Shown in pieces: positions 46,332 through 57,680 of a DNA stretch of 64,000 nucleotides (position 1 is the stretch's first letter; each line of letters starts with the position of its first letter). The stretch comes from Trichoplusia ni. Its lineage: Eukaryota; Arthropoda; Insecta; Lepidoptera; Noctuidae. The notes below the pieces were generated by a model. It was not told where the DNA came from and made no database searches. It saw only the letters and a program-made list of their open reading frames with translations. Location: contig NC_039495.1 of assembly GCF_003590095.1 (NCBI RefSeq), positions 3,023,589 through 3,087,588 of the forward strand. The letters run 5' to 3'. The translations under genes and the position numbers were made by a program.

Positions 46332-48794
46332 ATTATACCAATTACATTTTTTTATTTCTACCAAAAAGAGTTGCCGACACAAATACTAACATTACAAATT
46401 ACTTTCGCCCATTCATTGTCCTGGTCCAAAAAATGTCTGAAGATATAAAAAAAGTCTAATTTATAGCCCGCGGGCATATCTCCGCTTTGGTCGCCAGTTC
46501 AATGCCCGGGTTATCTTTCAAAGCGAAGTGTTCCTTTTCCGTTTATTAATTAGATTTCAGCGGAAATTAAGAAATGAAAAAGCGCAGTTTTTATCCATAA
46601 GTATTTTCGCGAAGATTACGTGGTTAACTAATTATGAAGTTAGAATTAGGGATATGACTGAGGGGTGGGTTTTATCGTTATGACGAGTCCAGTGGAGATT
46701 TCTGTTAGAGCTTTTGAATATTTCACTGAACATATTTTAATTTGGAATAAGTCTCTTCTTGTGTGTCCATCATGAGAAGCACTGATAAGTATTCACACAA
46801 TTCAAATCGAAAATATAGGCCAAACTTACACAATTTGAATAACCTTTTTTTATTTGGACTATGAAATCACCCAGTTTAACAAAATTCTAATTGAAAGTAA
46901 ATGTGACTACTTCCAAACTATACTTCTTATATATTCGACTGGACTTTCATGCTCTGTAGAAAAACAGTATTCAAATAAAATTTTGAGCCAACATCACCTT
47001 AAACATGGAACTATTTACTCCATTGAACACTATGTAAAATGCAGCCAAAGCCACAGTTTACAAACTGGAGTCACATGACAATTGGTATCGCATAAAATAC
47101 GGGAGGTTTGTTAATTGCCCGAAGGTTAGTTACGATTTGATGCGTGCCTTCATTGTCGCGGCTCTAATGTTGATCGCTATCGATTTCATATGGTTTGTTC
47201 CTGTCAAGTTAAATGTTTGTTGGGGAAAGGCCTTTTCTATTGTATAGCAATATGTTTGAATTAAAAGTTTAGGCATTCTAAAGGAGAATTTATATGAAAA
47301 ATGCTACTGCTTTCTTCAAGATGAAGTCCATCCAATGATTGTCTATAAAAGAGCTTAAAAAAACTTTAGAGCATAGCTTAGTGATAAGACTCTCATTGTG
47401 ATATCATGTATTAGTTGTTCTTTGTGTGGGTGATGTGCAGATGATGATGCTCTTGCATTTCAAATAATACTTTTTCTATCTATACTTATAATAGACAAAA
47501 AAGTCCGACAACAATAAAAGGAACCAGGAAAAAAGAAGATGGAGTAGATAAACATATTCTACAAATATCGTGGTTTTATTGATGCATGCAATTTGAAAAA
47601 TATGATTCTGTTACGTAAGTATTAAGATTTTTAAGAAGCAATTGCAGCAAGTTGTCTATGGTCAAATTTACTTTTTTAACTCACTGAGAAACTTAAATGT
47701 CATTTCTTTCTGAACTTTCCCCAATAACAAACTCCCGATTGGGGACCATACCTTAAAGCCCACTATCAATAAAACTATCACGCGGTCCGTCCGTGTTCCT
47801 GATGCATTTTCTATTATTAGATCGTGTTGATCATGAGGAATCAACGAGATATTGACCGATTCTATAAATAGCGGTGATCGCAACGAATATTATTCAATGA
47901 ATCGATTGCTTCTAAATAAGGTTGTGACTCGGTTTGCCTTTAGATTTATGGTGTCATATTGTTAGGAGAGTAATTAGGTCATATGAGTAGGTTTGAGAGT
48001 TGTTGATGGTATTTTGATAGATTTGCTGTAAGTCAGTAACCTTGCCTTGGTAAAGGTTTGGGCTTGTGAAAAGCACGTGTGTTTTTATTAAAACGCCTGA
48101 TTATATATTAAGTTTATGTTGTTTGTTATAGAAACTTAAGTGATTATGAAGGCACTGACATGTTTTTAAATAAGAGGTGTTAATGTCATTTTAGATACTA
48201 CTCATAGGTAACTCAGATAGGATTGGCAGAAATAAAAGTTTTTTTACAAACATTACGTAATTAACCTCTTACTGTGCCTGGTCAATCGAAGTATTTTGAA
48301 AGAAAGCCGTTATTCGTTTATTTGTGTTTAGGTCAATTAGAAACCTACAGTACAATCAATGGGTATAACATAAATTTTCGAGCCAACTAATGGTCTTCGG
48401 TTCTTTAAAAAGTGAACTGAAAATCTGATGCTGGTTTCGGTCCCTTAAAACTTTCTCTTTCCCGTTTATATTTTAAATCATTTCCGTTACCAACATCATA
48501 ACCTTTTTGCTTTAATTATTATAAAACTTTATATTTAGAAATGTTATATTCTTGATACGTTTTTTATATCTTTAGCTCGTAAATGTTTAAGTGTCCTGAT
48601 TATTCTCAACGAATAGATAGATAGACACACATTATTATATTGTAAACCCTATTTGAAAAATACAAATTTTCACCATGTTAGACGTTGTATGTTACATAGG
48701 TAGTTATGAATTGTTACTTGTTAAACCATTTTAAACGCATATTTATAAATTTTATCTTTTTAGATTTCATACCCAAAGAAAAACGACTCCTTGA

Positions 48795-48945
48795 CACTAT
48801 AGTGTCTGTCTGCTTCTCCACCTGTCACCAGGTCGCATTTCATGAACCATGAAAGGTGGAGAAGCAAAATTTTTACAGCCGAAGTATTTCTGTTGCAAAT
48901 TTATTTTTCTTTAGCCTTCTAGCACGGACCCCTCAACGTCGAAGC
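48795..48945 (-). repeat. Interspersed repeat family E, fragment
   Basis: CACCTGTCACCAGGTCGC, then ATTTCATGAACCATGAAAGG, in reverse. It ends near GCACGGACCCCTCAACG. Confidence 0.55.
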
Positions 48946-49437
48946 TAAGACTCGTATTTGACCAGGTATTCTTTCTTCAATAGTCATTAACACCTTTTTT
49001 GAACAGTTCATCTATATCCATCTCAAAAACAGATTATATCTAGAAATACATTTTTCGCCATGTTTAACTCCAATTATATCAATTAACTAATCTAATTGTC
49101 TAACACCATTTTATTTGAGACCTAGCAACAAATATCATTGGCGATTATAAAACTAATTCGTAAATGGGTCACATAATAAAAATTCTGGATGTTCACACAG
49201 CAATTAATAGGCAAGACATGAAGACAATGATGACTCATATCAATTGATTACTTACTTCTATTGATGATAAAACTATGTATGGGAATTTTGAGGCAGTTCA
49301 AGGACTCTTGAAGAGATTTTTCCCGCGATATTTAAAAGTTATCTTCGAGTTTCAGGGTCATATAGGTATGGGTTCAATAAATACACATGAATAAACAATT
49401 AAAAAGAAAATCTTGAATTATATGTCGTTTCGAGAAT

Positions 49438-49735
49438 TCTGTACCTAAAGGGTTAAAAAGGAAAGGTCAGATCGATTTACAGCGGCTAATCGGTAATGCG
49501 GGTCGGCTGAGTCTCCGCCCGTCCGTCACCAGGCTGTATCTCATGAACCGTGATAGGTAGGCAGTTGAACTTCTACAGGTGAAAATCAGACTGAAAATGA
49601 AGATCGACGTTAAGCAACAGTTGTTACAATCATACATTTGTTGGTATGTTTAATTGAAAATATATTAATTAAATTATCTATCTCTAATTTGTTTATCTTT
49701 AGCCCTCTTTGTACGCAACCCTCAGAACACGACAT
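49438..49735 (-). repeat. Interspersed repeat family E, 3' half
   Basis: GTACCTAAAGGGTTAAAAAG, CCGTCCGTCACCAGGCTG and ATCTCATGAACCGTGATAGG, then CTTTGTACGCAACCCTCAG. Reverse orientation. Confidence 0.6.
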
Positions 49736-49936
49736 TTAAAAATAATTCCCTTTTGAATGTTAATAAAGGTGTTTAGGTCTTAAAACTATCTGATTTGAGC
49801 GATTTTTAAAGCTCACTGTATGTTTAAAATGTTTAATAGTAGTCGTTTCATATCAGTAAATATAAAACAAAACTTAAGAGATAACAATGAATTTCAGCTT
49901 ATCTCATAATCCATAGAGATAAAATGCAAAAAGCTA

Positions 49937-50009
49937 TGCCCCGGGTGAGGATCGAACTCACGACCTTAAGATTATGAGACTTACGCGCTGCCTACTGCGC
50001 TACCGAGGC
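49937..50009 (-). tRNA. tRNA-Met (CAT), elongator
   Basis: A 73-base cloverleaf on the reverse strand. The acceptor stem GCCTCGG pairs with CCGGGGC (one T-G pair), with discriminator A. The D arm lies in GCGCAGTAGGCAGCGC. The anticodon loop CTCATAA gives CAU, and the T arm is GTGAG-TTCGATC-CTCAC. There is no intron and no encoded CCA, as expected for a eukaryote. AAAAA at 49928-49932 is a T5 pol III terminator just downstream on the minus strand. The intact stems and single-copy context separate it from the SINEs. Confidence 0.95.
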
Positions 50010-50614
50010 TCTGAATGCCTAGTGCGAAAATTGTCTGCAGTTTGAATTAGATTTCTAATTTCTAAAAATACCCACCTAAATAAAAATATCTAAATTACTG
50101 GTTGGCTATTGCTAGATATTCGGGAATGACTTCTACTTCGAGTTTTCTTTCTTTTATCAAATAAATTCCGACCTATTTGTTATTTTGCAAATAGTTTTAT
50201 TAACTGGCGCCAAAATATAAAATCGATAGTATTATGTCTCTTTGTCTTTTTTATTTTGTGTAACATAGAGATAATAATGTATCTGTATATTAATAGATAA
50301 TAAATAACTGTATCTGTAAAAATAATCCGTTTAATATTTTAGTTAAATGGTTCTCTCATATAAATGAGAAAACAAGGAAATTTCCCATATTAATAACTAA
50401 CCTACATATTTTTACCAAATACCTTATTTTACAATACAAAGAAAAACACAAAAATCAACAACAAATTATCAAAATGTCGTCCACAAAAAACGCTAAAATG
50501 TCATGTAAAATTTGTAAAAGCTAACCGCACAGAGCATGCACGAGCCGGCGTCGAACCGCAACTATTGGCGGACGGGTGCAATTGACAGCACACCTCAATT
50601 TATGGCCATACTGT
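50010..50614. other. Intergenic between tRNA-Met and the signal-peptide gene
   Basis: AT-rich. It includes the probable 3' UTR of the minus-strand gene on the right. At 50525-50580 there is a GC-rich word set (GAGCCGGCGTCGAACC) that might be a tRNA-like remnant, but it cannot be folded convincingly. Confidence 0.35.
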
Positions 50615-50884
50615 CTAGCGGGGAAACTGGGAGCTGTAGTGATACTGGAAACGGCATGGGAAATGTACGAAAAGTAAGTAGGTAATTAATGGAAATACTG
50701 CACTCTCAATAGAGCGACTTACGTCACCAACGAATGTCACAACCTCCAACGCGGCAACGTCACCGGGAACGCAAGTTGTCTGCCATGACATTGCGACCGG
50801 AGTTGTCGCTCCCGTATAGGCCTTGTTAGTCGTCAGCGCAAGTGCCAAAATCAGAAAAACTAACACGGCTGCTCTTTCAATCAT
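50615..50884 (-). CDS. Small secreted peptide precursor, two exons
   Basis: Predicted 63-residue precursor from exon 1 (50884 down to 50723) and exon 2 (50644 down to 50615), phase 0. Exon 1 starts MIERAAVLVFLILALALTT, a clear signal peptide, with likely cleavage near residue 22-25. The mature part, about 38-41 residues, has TTCVPGD, a single cysteine, and ends YHYSSQFPR. The 78-bp intron has a GTAAGT donor and a TTTCCAG acceptor. It has no stop and a length divisible by three, so an unspliced 89-residue product is also possible. The gene is more GC-rich than its surroundings. A frameshifted copy at 41198-41328 shares leader and start. It lies opposite and downstream of transporter B. I do not recognise the family; secretion is inferred from the leader alone. 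Confidence 0.7.
   Translation of the reverse strand: MIERAAVLVFLILALALTTNKAYTGATTPVAMSWQTTCVPGDVAALEVVTFVGDVSRSIESAVFPLITYLLFVHFPCRFQYHYSSQFPR
50645..50722 (-). other. 78-bp intron, in frame and stop-free
   Basis: GTAAGT at 50722-50717 and TTTCCAG ending at 50645. Its 26 codons read through without a stop, so retention would lengthen the protein instead of ending it. Confidence 0.6.
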
Positions 50885-52854
50885 CTGTCATAGATGATAG
50901 AGGCCACTGATTAATACATATTTGTTCGGAAAATCTGTAGATTGAAAATAACTTAGGATATTATTAAAAAAAATAAAGTTGTACTGTCTTTTGTTAATAA
51001 ATGCCATACTTATTGACTTATTCGGGTTTCTTATTCAAGTCACTATTACAAAGAGCCAAAACCATCGTTTCAGACAAATAGTTAGCCATACCTACGCGGA
51101 AATCGAACCCACGACGAATCATGCACAGTTTATTTTTATTTTTTTACATGTCAGTAAATAGTAGTCATTTGATCCCATAAAAAATTAACCAATCTTGGCT
51201 CAGTAGTTTTTATTTGTAGCAGTATGTTATTGTTTTTAAATATATTATTTAACATAAACACACTTATTAACTCACAGTAGTTATTGGATCAACAAAAAAG
51301 TTTTTGATACCTATGTGAATCAAAATTGATTGTGACCAATATAAAATGTTGCCACATCCAGTATTCACAATAGCAACACAGGCAGTATTTAATTAATTCT
51401 CGCATTGGAATAGTGTGAATTCTGACTGCAACTGAAGTGAACGGTTATTTTGTTTTGTCGTTTTAATTAATGCCTAACGCTATAGAGGGTGTTACTGTAA
51501 ATACACTGTTATTATAACTATTGTAGTTTTGTATGCAGGGGTTGATTTTTTGCTGGGTGTGCAACATTTGGCGTAGCTTTCGATTTTTTTTAATGTTGGA
51601 AAAATTAATGAAATCGATTTATTGTTATTATTGCCAAAAATGGTTACACTTTGATGGAGTTATTTGCTGTAACAGTAATTCGATGTTTTCCGATTACGGG
51701 TGCGACCAGAAGATAGCTCATAGGGACTGCATTTAAATAATATTCAGATTTAATCTCTCATGAAATTATCGAGTTTACTGGCTTAAAAAGCAAATATTAA
51801 GTCATATAATGAAATGATCAAGCATAATTTCAACATCTAATCTACTTAATATCAAACCAACAAACACATACATCAAACCGCTAAAACACTTCCCATTAAA
51901 TTCAAAAACTTGGTCAATATTTTTCCGTTACCGTTCAAAAATAATTTATAATTTAATTAATCATGGCAACCCCGGGGATATCTGCGAAACGAATAAAAAA
52001 CTCTCGCCAAGGACTGGCTATGAATAAATCATTTGCTAAGATAACCAACAAAATAATTAGCTATGACGCTTACCGTTGCCTTTTTTCTTAATTAAAAATA
52101 AATATCAAATGAAGACGTAATCAAGAGGATGGGAGTTCGATTCCCTCGTAAATGAGAAGTGGTAGGTAAAGTTTGTTCAATGGTATTGGGTTCCGTATTG
52201 GATTTTTTTTTATTGTTTGATTGGAATGAAATCTGAAAAGGCCGCTGAATCTACTTTAAGTATAATATTGAATGTTTGTAACATGTATGGCATGCAAACA
52301 ATGCCTTTGAAGAAATGTGTTTGAATTTAAATTAAATGTAGGAAACTTAAAATAAAAATGACGGATTTAGACTGACTTTATTAAATCTTATGCGACAATT
52401 TGCACCACATTTTGTAATTTTTTCGCTTGAAATTTTGTACATACCACATCCTTTATGTGACAAAACAACAGAACATCATCATTGTTTTTATTATTTCTTC
52501 GCAAACTGTTCAAAGTTACACACCATTCCAAATGTATGACAACAAGACAATTTTGAACCATTACATTATTGCTAAGATAAAAAAAACATTTCTTATCTTT
52601 CGAGAACCCTAAAATTAAAATCGCACCTAAGGCGAGTCGCCATTTTGAAATCGATTTTTCATTAAGAATACTAACGAACTTAGGGTGGATTGAAATTCTG
52701 TATTTTTATCTTAATTTTCATCTGTAAACAGAGTTGATACTGAAGTATTTATGGAGGTGATCACCTTTTTTTCGTGTCGGTAAAAAGTAATTTAGGGGCA
52801 CGGTTTTAATCATTTAAAATTATAGATTGGAAGTTTGAATGAGCGTTACATAGT

Positions 52855-52990
52855 GATTTCTAAAGCCCTCGTGCATGTCACGTCAGATGTTCAGTCATTT
52901 TATGACACACGAGGTGAAAATTTGTTTCAAATCGGTTCGGTAGTTTAGGAGTCCATAGCGTGCAAACAACGTGACACATAATTTAAGTCA
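52855..52990 (+). mobile_element. Non-LTR 3' end, RTE-like
   Basis: TTCAAATCGGTTCGGTAGTT, then TAGGAGTCCATAGCGTGCAA, then CAACGTGACACATAATTT is a typical moth retroelement terminus. Confidence 0.5.
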
Positions 52991-53489
52991 TTGACTTTAC
53001 TTTGTATATTGTACATTTATCCAATACCTTAGTTTCACAAATAATTTTGTAAATTGACTTGAATGTACTTACATAGTAATTTATCGATAAAATATCTCAG
53101 TCATTGAATATTTGCATACCTTTGATTAAAATACTCATAAACAATATTTACAAGTAATCAAGTATATATTTGAACATGTCGGGAGAAGTCTGGACCTCAG
53201 CTAGTGAAGGGAATCAGATATGAATCTTTAATTTTCCAAATTTATTAAAACGCTAAGCGAACTCCGCGTTCAAACAGCAATATTTTTAACGACGGAGGTT
53301 AGGTGTAGTGATGTAGTCAACTAACTATCGATGTTTTAAAATTTATGGTTGAAAATATATTTTTTTCAGTCAGTTATAGGCGTTTTAGTACTACCCAAAT
53401 GAACCATTTAAAATAAAATATTACGACTTGAAGTAATAATCCTTAACATAACACTTCAATATAACTAAAACTATATTTTTTTATTAAAT

Positions 53490-53613
53490 TATAAAAAAAA
53501 CAACTCCCGAACTACGTAATTTAATCCTTGTGTCGCGGAAGATTTCGTATGCACAAGATATTGTCATTCAAAAAAGCATTCAATGATCACCCAAATGCTT
53601 GTCCTAAGCACGT
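53490..53613 (-). mobile_element. tRNA-derived SINE, tail portion
   Basis: ACAACTCCCGAACTACG, then ATCCTTGTGTCGCGGAAG, then AATGCTTGTCCTAAGCACG, in reverse. The tRNA-like head is absent. Confidence 0.65.
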
Positions 53614-54372
53614 AATATCTCTTCTAAGCAAAGTAAAACACACATAAAACCTACGTGTAATTGTTATCCATATAATAATTTAAATCATGTCACCGTAGAT
53701 TCGCAAACATTCATGTCTTTACCAATAAACCTCATTGAAAACAATCGCCAATACGAAAGTCACGTTACTCGATGACTGCATCGAGCATTCATTCACTCAT
53801 CCAATTAACCTGGCAACATTCCGTCATCCGGCGCCATACAATTAAAAAGCAATAAATGCCAATAAAACGATGACACTATATACTAAATGCATACAAATTG
53901 ATGCGTGCGATACTATCGGCTTCATTACGTAACTTAAAACAGCAGTGTACCAACAATCGTCAAACGAGAGCAATAATTTTATCTTTGTATAACATCAGTT
54001 TATCAGTGTCATTGCAAAATTTTTGTGATCGCTTTGCTATTGTCAGATAAGTAATACGGCAGCCGATCAATTCGAGATGACATCATGCGATGTAAACATT
54101 TGTGTTGTGATTCAATTATTTTATATTGATGTCAAATTGATTGGTCGCGGACACGTCGCGATAAATTTGGAATTAGTCCGCTGTTAAATGGCGGCTATTA
54201 CTTAGCACGTGAAATTGTTTTTGAATGAGTGGTATCAATGCATGTATCATTGATGTGTCTTTAGGTATCTACAACAGACAACCTCAGTGCAGTTATAAAA
54301 CGCAGTATAATTAATAAAAAAATATCAATAAAGACCATTGTTTGTAACTATGATTTGCTGAGGACTCAAATG

Positions 54373-54530
54373 ACTGCACGGATAGACAGTTATGACGTGT
54401 GTCGTGTAAATTGGGACGTGTCTTGATATGACTTATCGAAGGTTTGATCGCCACGTTGCGCATGTGACTTGAATGTTTTTGAAAACTCTCCTCGACACAA
54501 GGATTATATTCCTGAGGAAGAGAAGGAGCC
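54373..54530 (+). mobile_element. tRNA-derived SINE, internally deleted
   Basis: CTGCACGGATAGACAG head, GCGCATGTGACTTGAATG body and CTCGACACAAGGATTATA tail. The B-box segment is rearranged. Confidence 0.6.
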
Positions 54531-54953
54531 GTAAAAATATTTGGGTGAACTCAACAATTTCTTTAAAATATTTAGAAAATCTTATTAAAAAATCAAATCA
54601 TACTTATTTTTAAATCTCGTAATGCAACAACGACAATTTCCATCGATAACTCGACAGTCCTCAACCACATCACTAAACTTGGTACGCGATAGGAAATTAA
54701 AATTTTCCTCTTCATTTAAAAAGAAGCACTGCCCCAGGCTAACTCCTTAATGCGGTTCTACATCTATTTCAGAATATACTGTAATATCTATCGATGTAGT
54801 ACCATCTTTAGTTAAATGTTTGTGTGTTTATGTAAACGGTTGCTTTGAAACAGAGCTTTTAGTAATTTGTTTTGACTTCTTCTGTGATATGAGGAGTAAG
54901 GATTTTAAAAATTGGTTTATTTTTTTAACATATTTGCATATGCAGAAGTGAAA

Positions 54954-55265
54954 CGATCACAGGCTAAGCTATGACGCGGTTGGTCCGTAAATGGGTGACC
55001 ATCTTTGTCATAAGGTGTTCCTCCGTGTTTCGGACGGCACGTTAAATTGTGGGTCCCGGCTGTTATTCTTACATCTTTGACAGTCGTTACAGGTAGTCAG
55101 AAGCTTGAAAAGTCTGACAACCAGTCTAACCAAGGAGTAGCGTATCGCCCAGGTAACTGGGTTGAGGAGGTCAGATATGCAGTCGCTCCTTGTAAAACAC
55201 TGGTACTTAGCTGAAACCGGTTAGACTGGTAGCCGACCCCAACATAGTTGGGAAAAGGCTAGGCC
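54954..55265 (+). mobile_element. 5S-derived SINE, reference copy
   Basis: GATCACAGGCTAAGCTATG, then GGTCCGTAAATGGGTGACC is the 5S-like head. GGCACGTTAAATTGTGGGTC, TTACATCTTTGACAGTCGTT, CAGTCGCTCCTTGTAAAACA and CAACATAGTTGGGAAAAGGC follow without interruption. The most complete body among the five copies. Confidence 0.78.
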
Positions 55266-55316
55266 AATAAAAATATTTCATGACTACTTTTAAATGCTCC
55301 CATTAATCATATAAGG

Positions 55317-55400
55317 TCTTATAGCCTTTCTCAACAAATGCACTATATAACTCTGCTGAGATCATCGCGTTTGAAAAACAAACAAACTTTTCAGCAAACT
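55317..55400 (+). mobile_element. Family A retroelement fragment, decayed
   Basis: TTATAGCCTTTCTCAACAAA, then GAGATCATCGCGTTTGAAAA, then CAAACAAACTTTTCAGC. Matches the 3' half of family A. Confidence 0.45.
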
Positions 55401-56929
55401 TCTCAACTAATCCAATCAAATGTGTTAATGAGATTAAAATAAGAGTCAGTTAAGAAATGTATAGTGATACTGTCCTATATGATAAGTGATACTTTATATG
55501 ACCGTTGTTTATGCTAGGTAAAGTTTGCAGGCTTCCGATTAAAGAAAAAAAGAAACATGTATTTGTAAGAATGTAGTACAATAGGTTTTTATAGTTTGTA
55601 GTCTCTTACTTTCTACCGAATGTCATCGAATCATGAATTCTTCTAACAAAAAAAATACGAAGAGATGGGATACTAATAAATAGGTAATACATACATCAGA
55701 CGAATAAGTATGAAAGCATACGAAAACCACAAAGTCTTAGCAAAGCTGCATCTAAGACCAGACTGAAAACTTAAACATAATTGAGGCATACAATTTTCAC
55801 CGAAAAAACGAAATTCAAACGTTCTTTACCGTACGTAGTACCGAAACTTGAAAATCCGTATACATGTACTTGTTTGATCAACCTTAAGGCTGAAAGATTA
55901 AGGTTTAGAATTGTCTGGCAATTTAAGTTGGTCTGAGACGGTATTTCTTTGAAAACGTCTCTTTGCCTCAATTAATTTCTTGCGAGCCGTTTTGCGTTCT
56001 CAATACGCCAGACCTGCATATACGATGCGAGTTTATTATGAGTTTGGAAGGTTGTGGTTCATATTTGTGGGATTCGGTTATGTTTTGATTGTGTAGTAAC
56101 TGAATAAAATAAATATTTGACTAAAACAATTGTATACACTGTATCTCGCGCTGAGAAGTTTCTGCTAAAGCAATGTAAAAAAGTTTCCATTTCAAGTAAG
56201 CCATTCTTCAGGCACTTTTAAAATGTCACAAAAATTACTTTAGTTGCGCCTTTCCGAAAGGTAAAGGAGATATACCTCCATAAGACTGAAAGATAGAAAT
56301 AGAAAATAGATATCAAAAGATCTGCGAAGCAAGATAGATTTCTACTAATAATTATATTTTTTCTGTTATTTCCGAAACGTTGTCCTAAATTTGTTCCGGA
56401 ACAAATCTAGCAGTATTTCAATTTATAAAAAGAAAAATTGAAATCTATTTAATTCTTTAAAATATTACACAGTGCAACGTTTGGTAAATTACACATATTT
56501 CTAATTAATATTGTCTTAAGCCTTAGGTAACGAAACTTATATGAAATTACCATAATTTAGGGTTCCGCGGTGTTAATCGAAGATCCGGGATGGTTCAGTG
56601 GGTGTCAGAGCGACTCGCGGTTGATTGAAGTCATCGTGCTACATTGGAGAAGTAGTGAAGCTAGACGAACTACTTATATAGAGGGGATAATACGTCTTTT
56701 TACGAAACTACATTAAACATACATATAATAATGTGGTAAAATAGGAATTTCTGAGATTGTTCATAAAAATATGAATGATTTCTTGTTTGCAACGCATGGC
56801 GTAAAAATATTAAGTACCAATTTTGCCCTGACTAAATTCCCGATAATGTTTGATACAGGTTTTGATCAGAAACCTCGAGTCTAAATAAGTGATAACAATT
56901 TATTATGATCGTGAGCACTGGATATAATG

Positions 56930-57080
56930 CTATGTGTAGCGGGTTCGGTTACCTCGTAGGGCAAACATTTGTTTAATGTAAGAATGGTTGGTCTGAGTCT
57001 GGGTATCTCTGTGCATGTGACTTGAATGTTTATATAACCTCTCGCGACACAAGGATTTAATTCCTTACAGCGGGGGTAAA
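56930..57080 (+). mobile_element. tRNA-derived SINE, 3' two-thirds
   Basis: GAGTCTGGGTATCTCTGTGC, then ATGTGACTTGAATGTTTAT, then CGCGACACAAGGATTTAAT. The head is poorly preserved. Confidence 0.7.
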
Positions 57081-57532
57081 CGAAAAGACTATAAACTTCA
57101 CTCATAGACACGTACAGATCAACTTTAAAAGAATTTCATAAATAATGATTTAAATAAAATACGTGGTATCATCCCCTCTAGCCATTCACGTAGAAGACAA
57201 GCATCTTGCGATATAATTTGATTTGTATTTAATTAAACACTGGCATCGATTCCCGTCACTTGGACTCCTGCCTACCCCCGATCGGAATTCTCGTTAAGTC
57301 GTGATTGGGGTCCGTGTAGTTTGTTATTTAGATTAGAATATTGAAATCAAGCAATTGACTGACTTGATTCTGGATGTTGTTGTGATATTGAGTGATTGGA
57401 GGGTTTTTGAGAAGAGACAGACATGTAGACTGTAGACTAGACTATCTATGAAAAACATCGGTAGCGGCAATATATGTACATGGCGCTAATCAGATTAATA
57501 TTATCAATGAGTTATTGAGTGTGTAACTCTTC

Positions 57533-57680
57533 AAGCTGAAACGGCAAATTGATTTCGATGAAGTTTGGTACAAAAGTAGGTGACACATGGAATTACACAT
57601 ATTTTATCCGACTGGGCTAATTGGGAGTAATGATATTGCAGGTCTAACAGATATCCAGGCGGGCGAAGCCGCATGTAGGA
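57533..57680 (-). mobile_element. Family B-like retroelement remnant
   Basis: CGATGAAGTTTGGTACAAAA near the left and CAGGCGGGCGAAGCCGC at the right bracket a decayed reverse copy. Confidence 0.4.

Larger units (their letters stand above)
46332..49936. other. Intergenic between transporter B and tRNA-Met
   Basis: No supported gene. A GC-richer patch at 46460-46540 includes the palindrome GCCCGCGGGC. Two family E pieces lie at 48795-48945 and 49438-49735, both reverse. The rest is AT-rich. Confidence 0.4.

Noticed and set aside
51533..51736. 67-codon cysteine-rich + strand frame suggesting a zinc finger
   Set aside because: Cysteine spacing fits no known finger, and the AT-rich context makes TGT/TGC codons plausible by chance.
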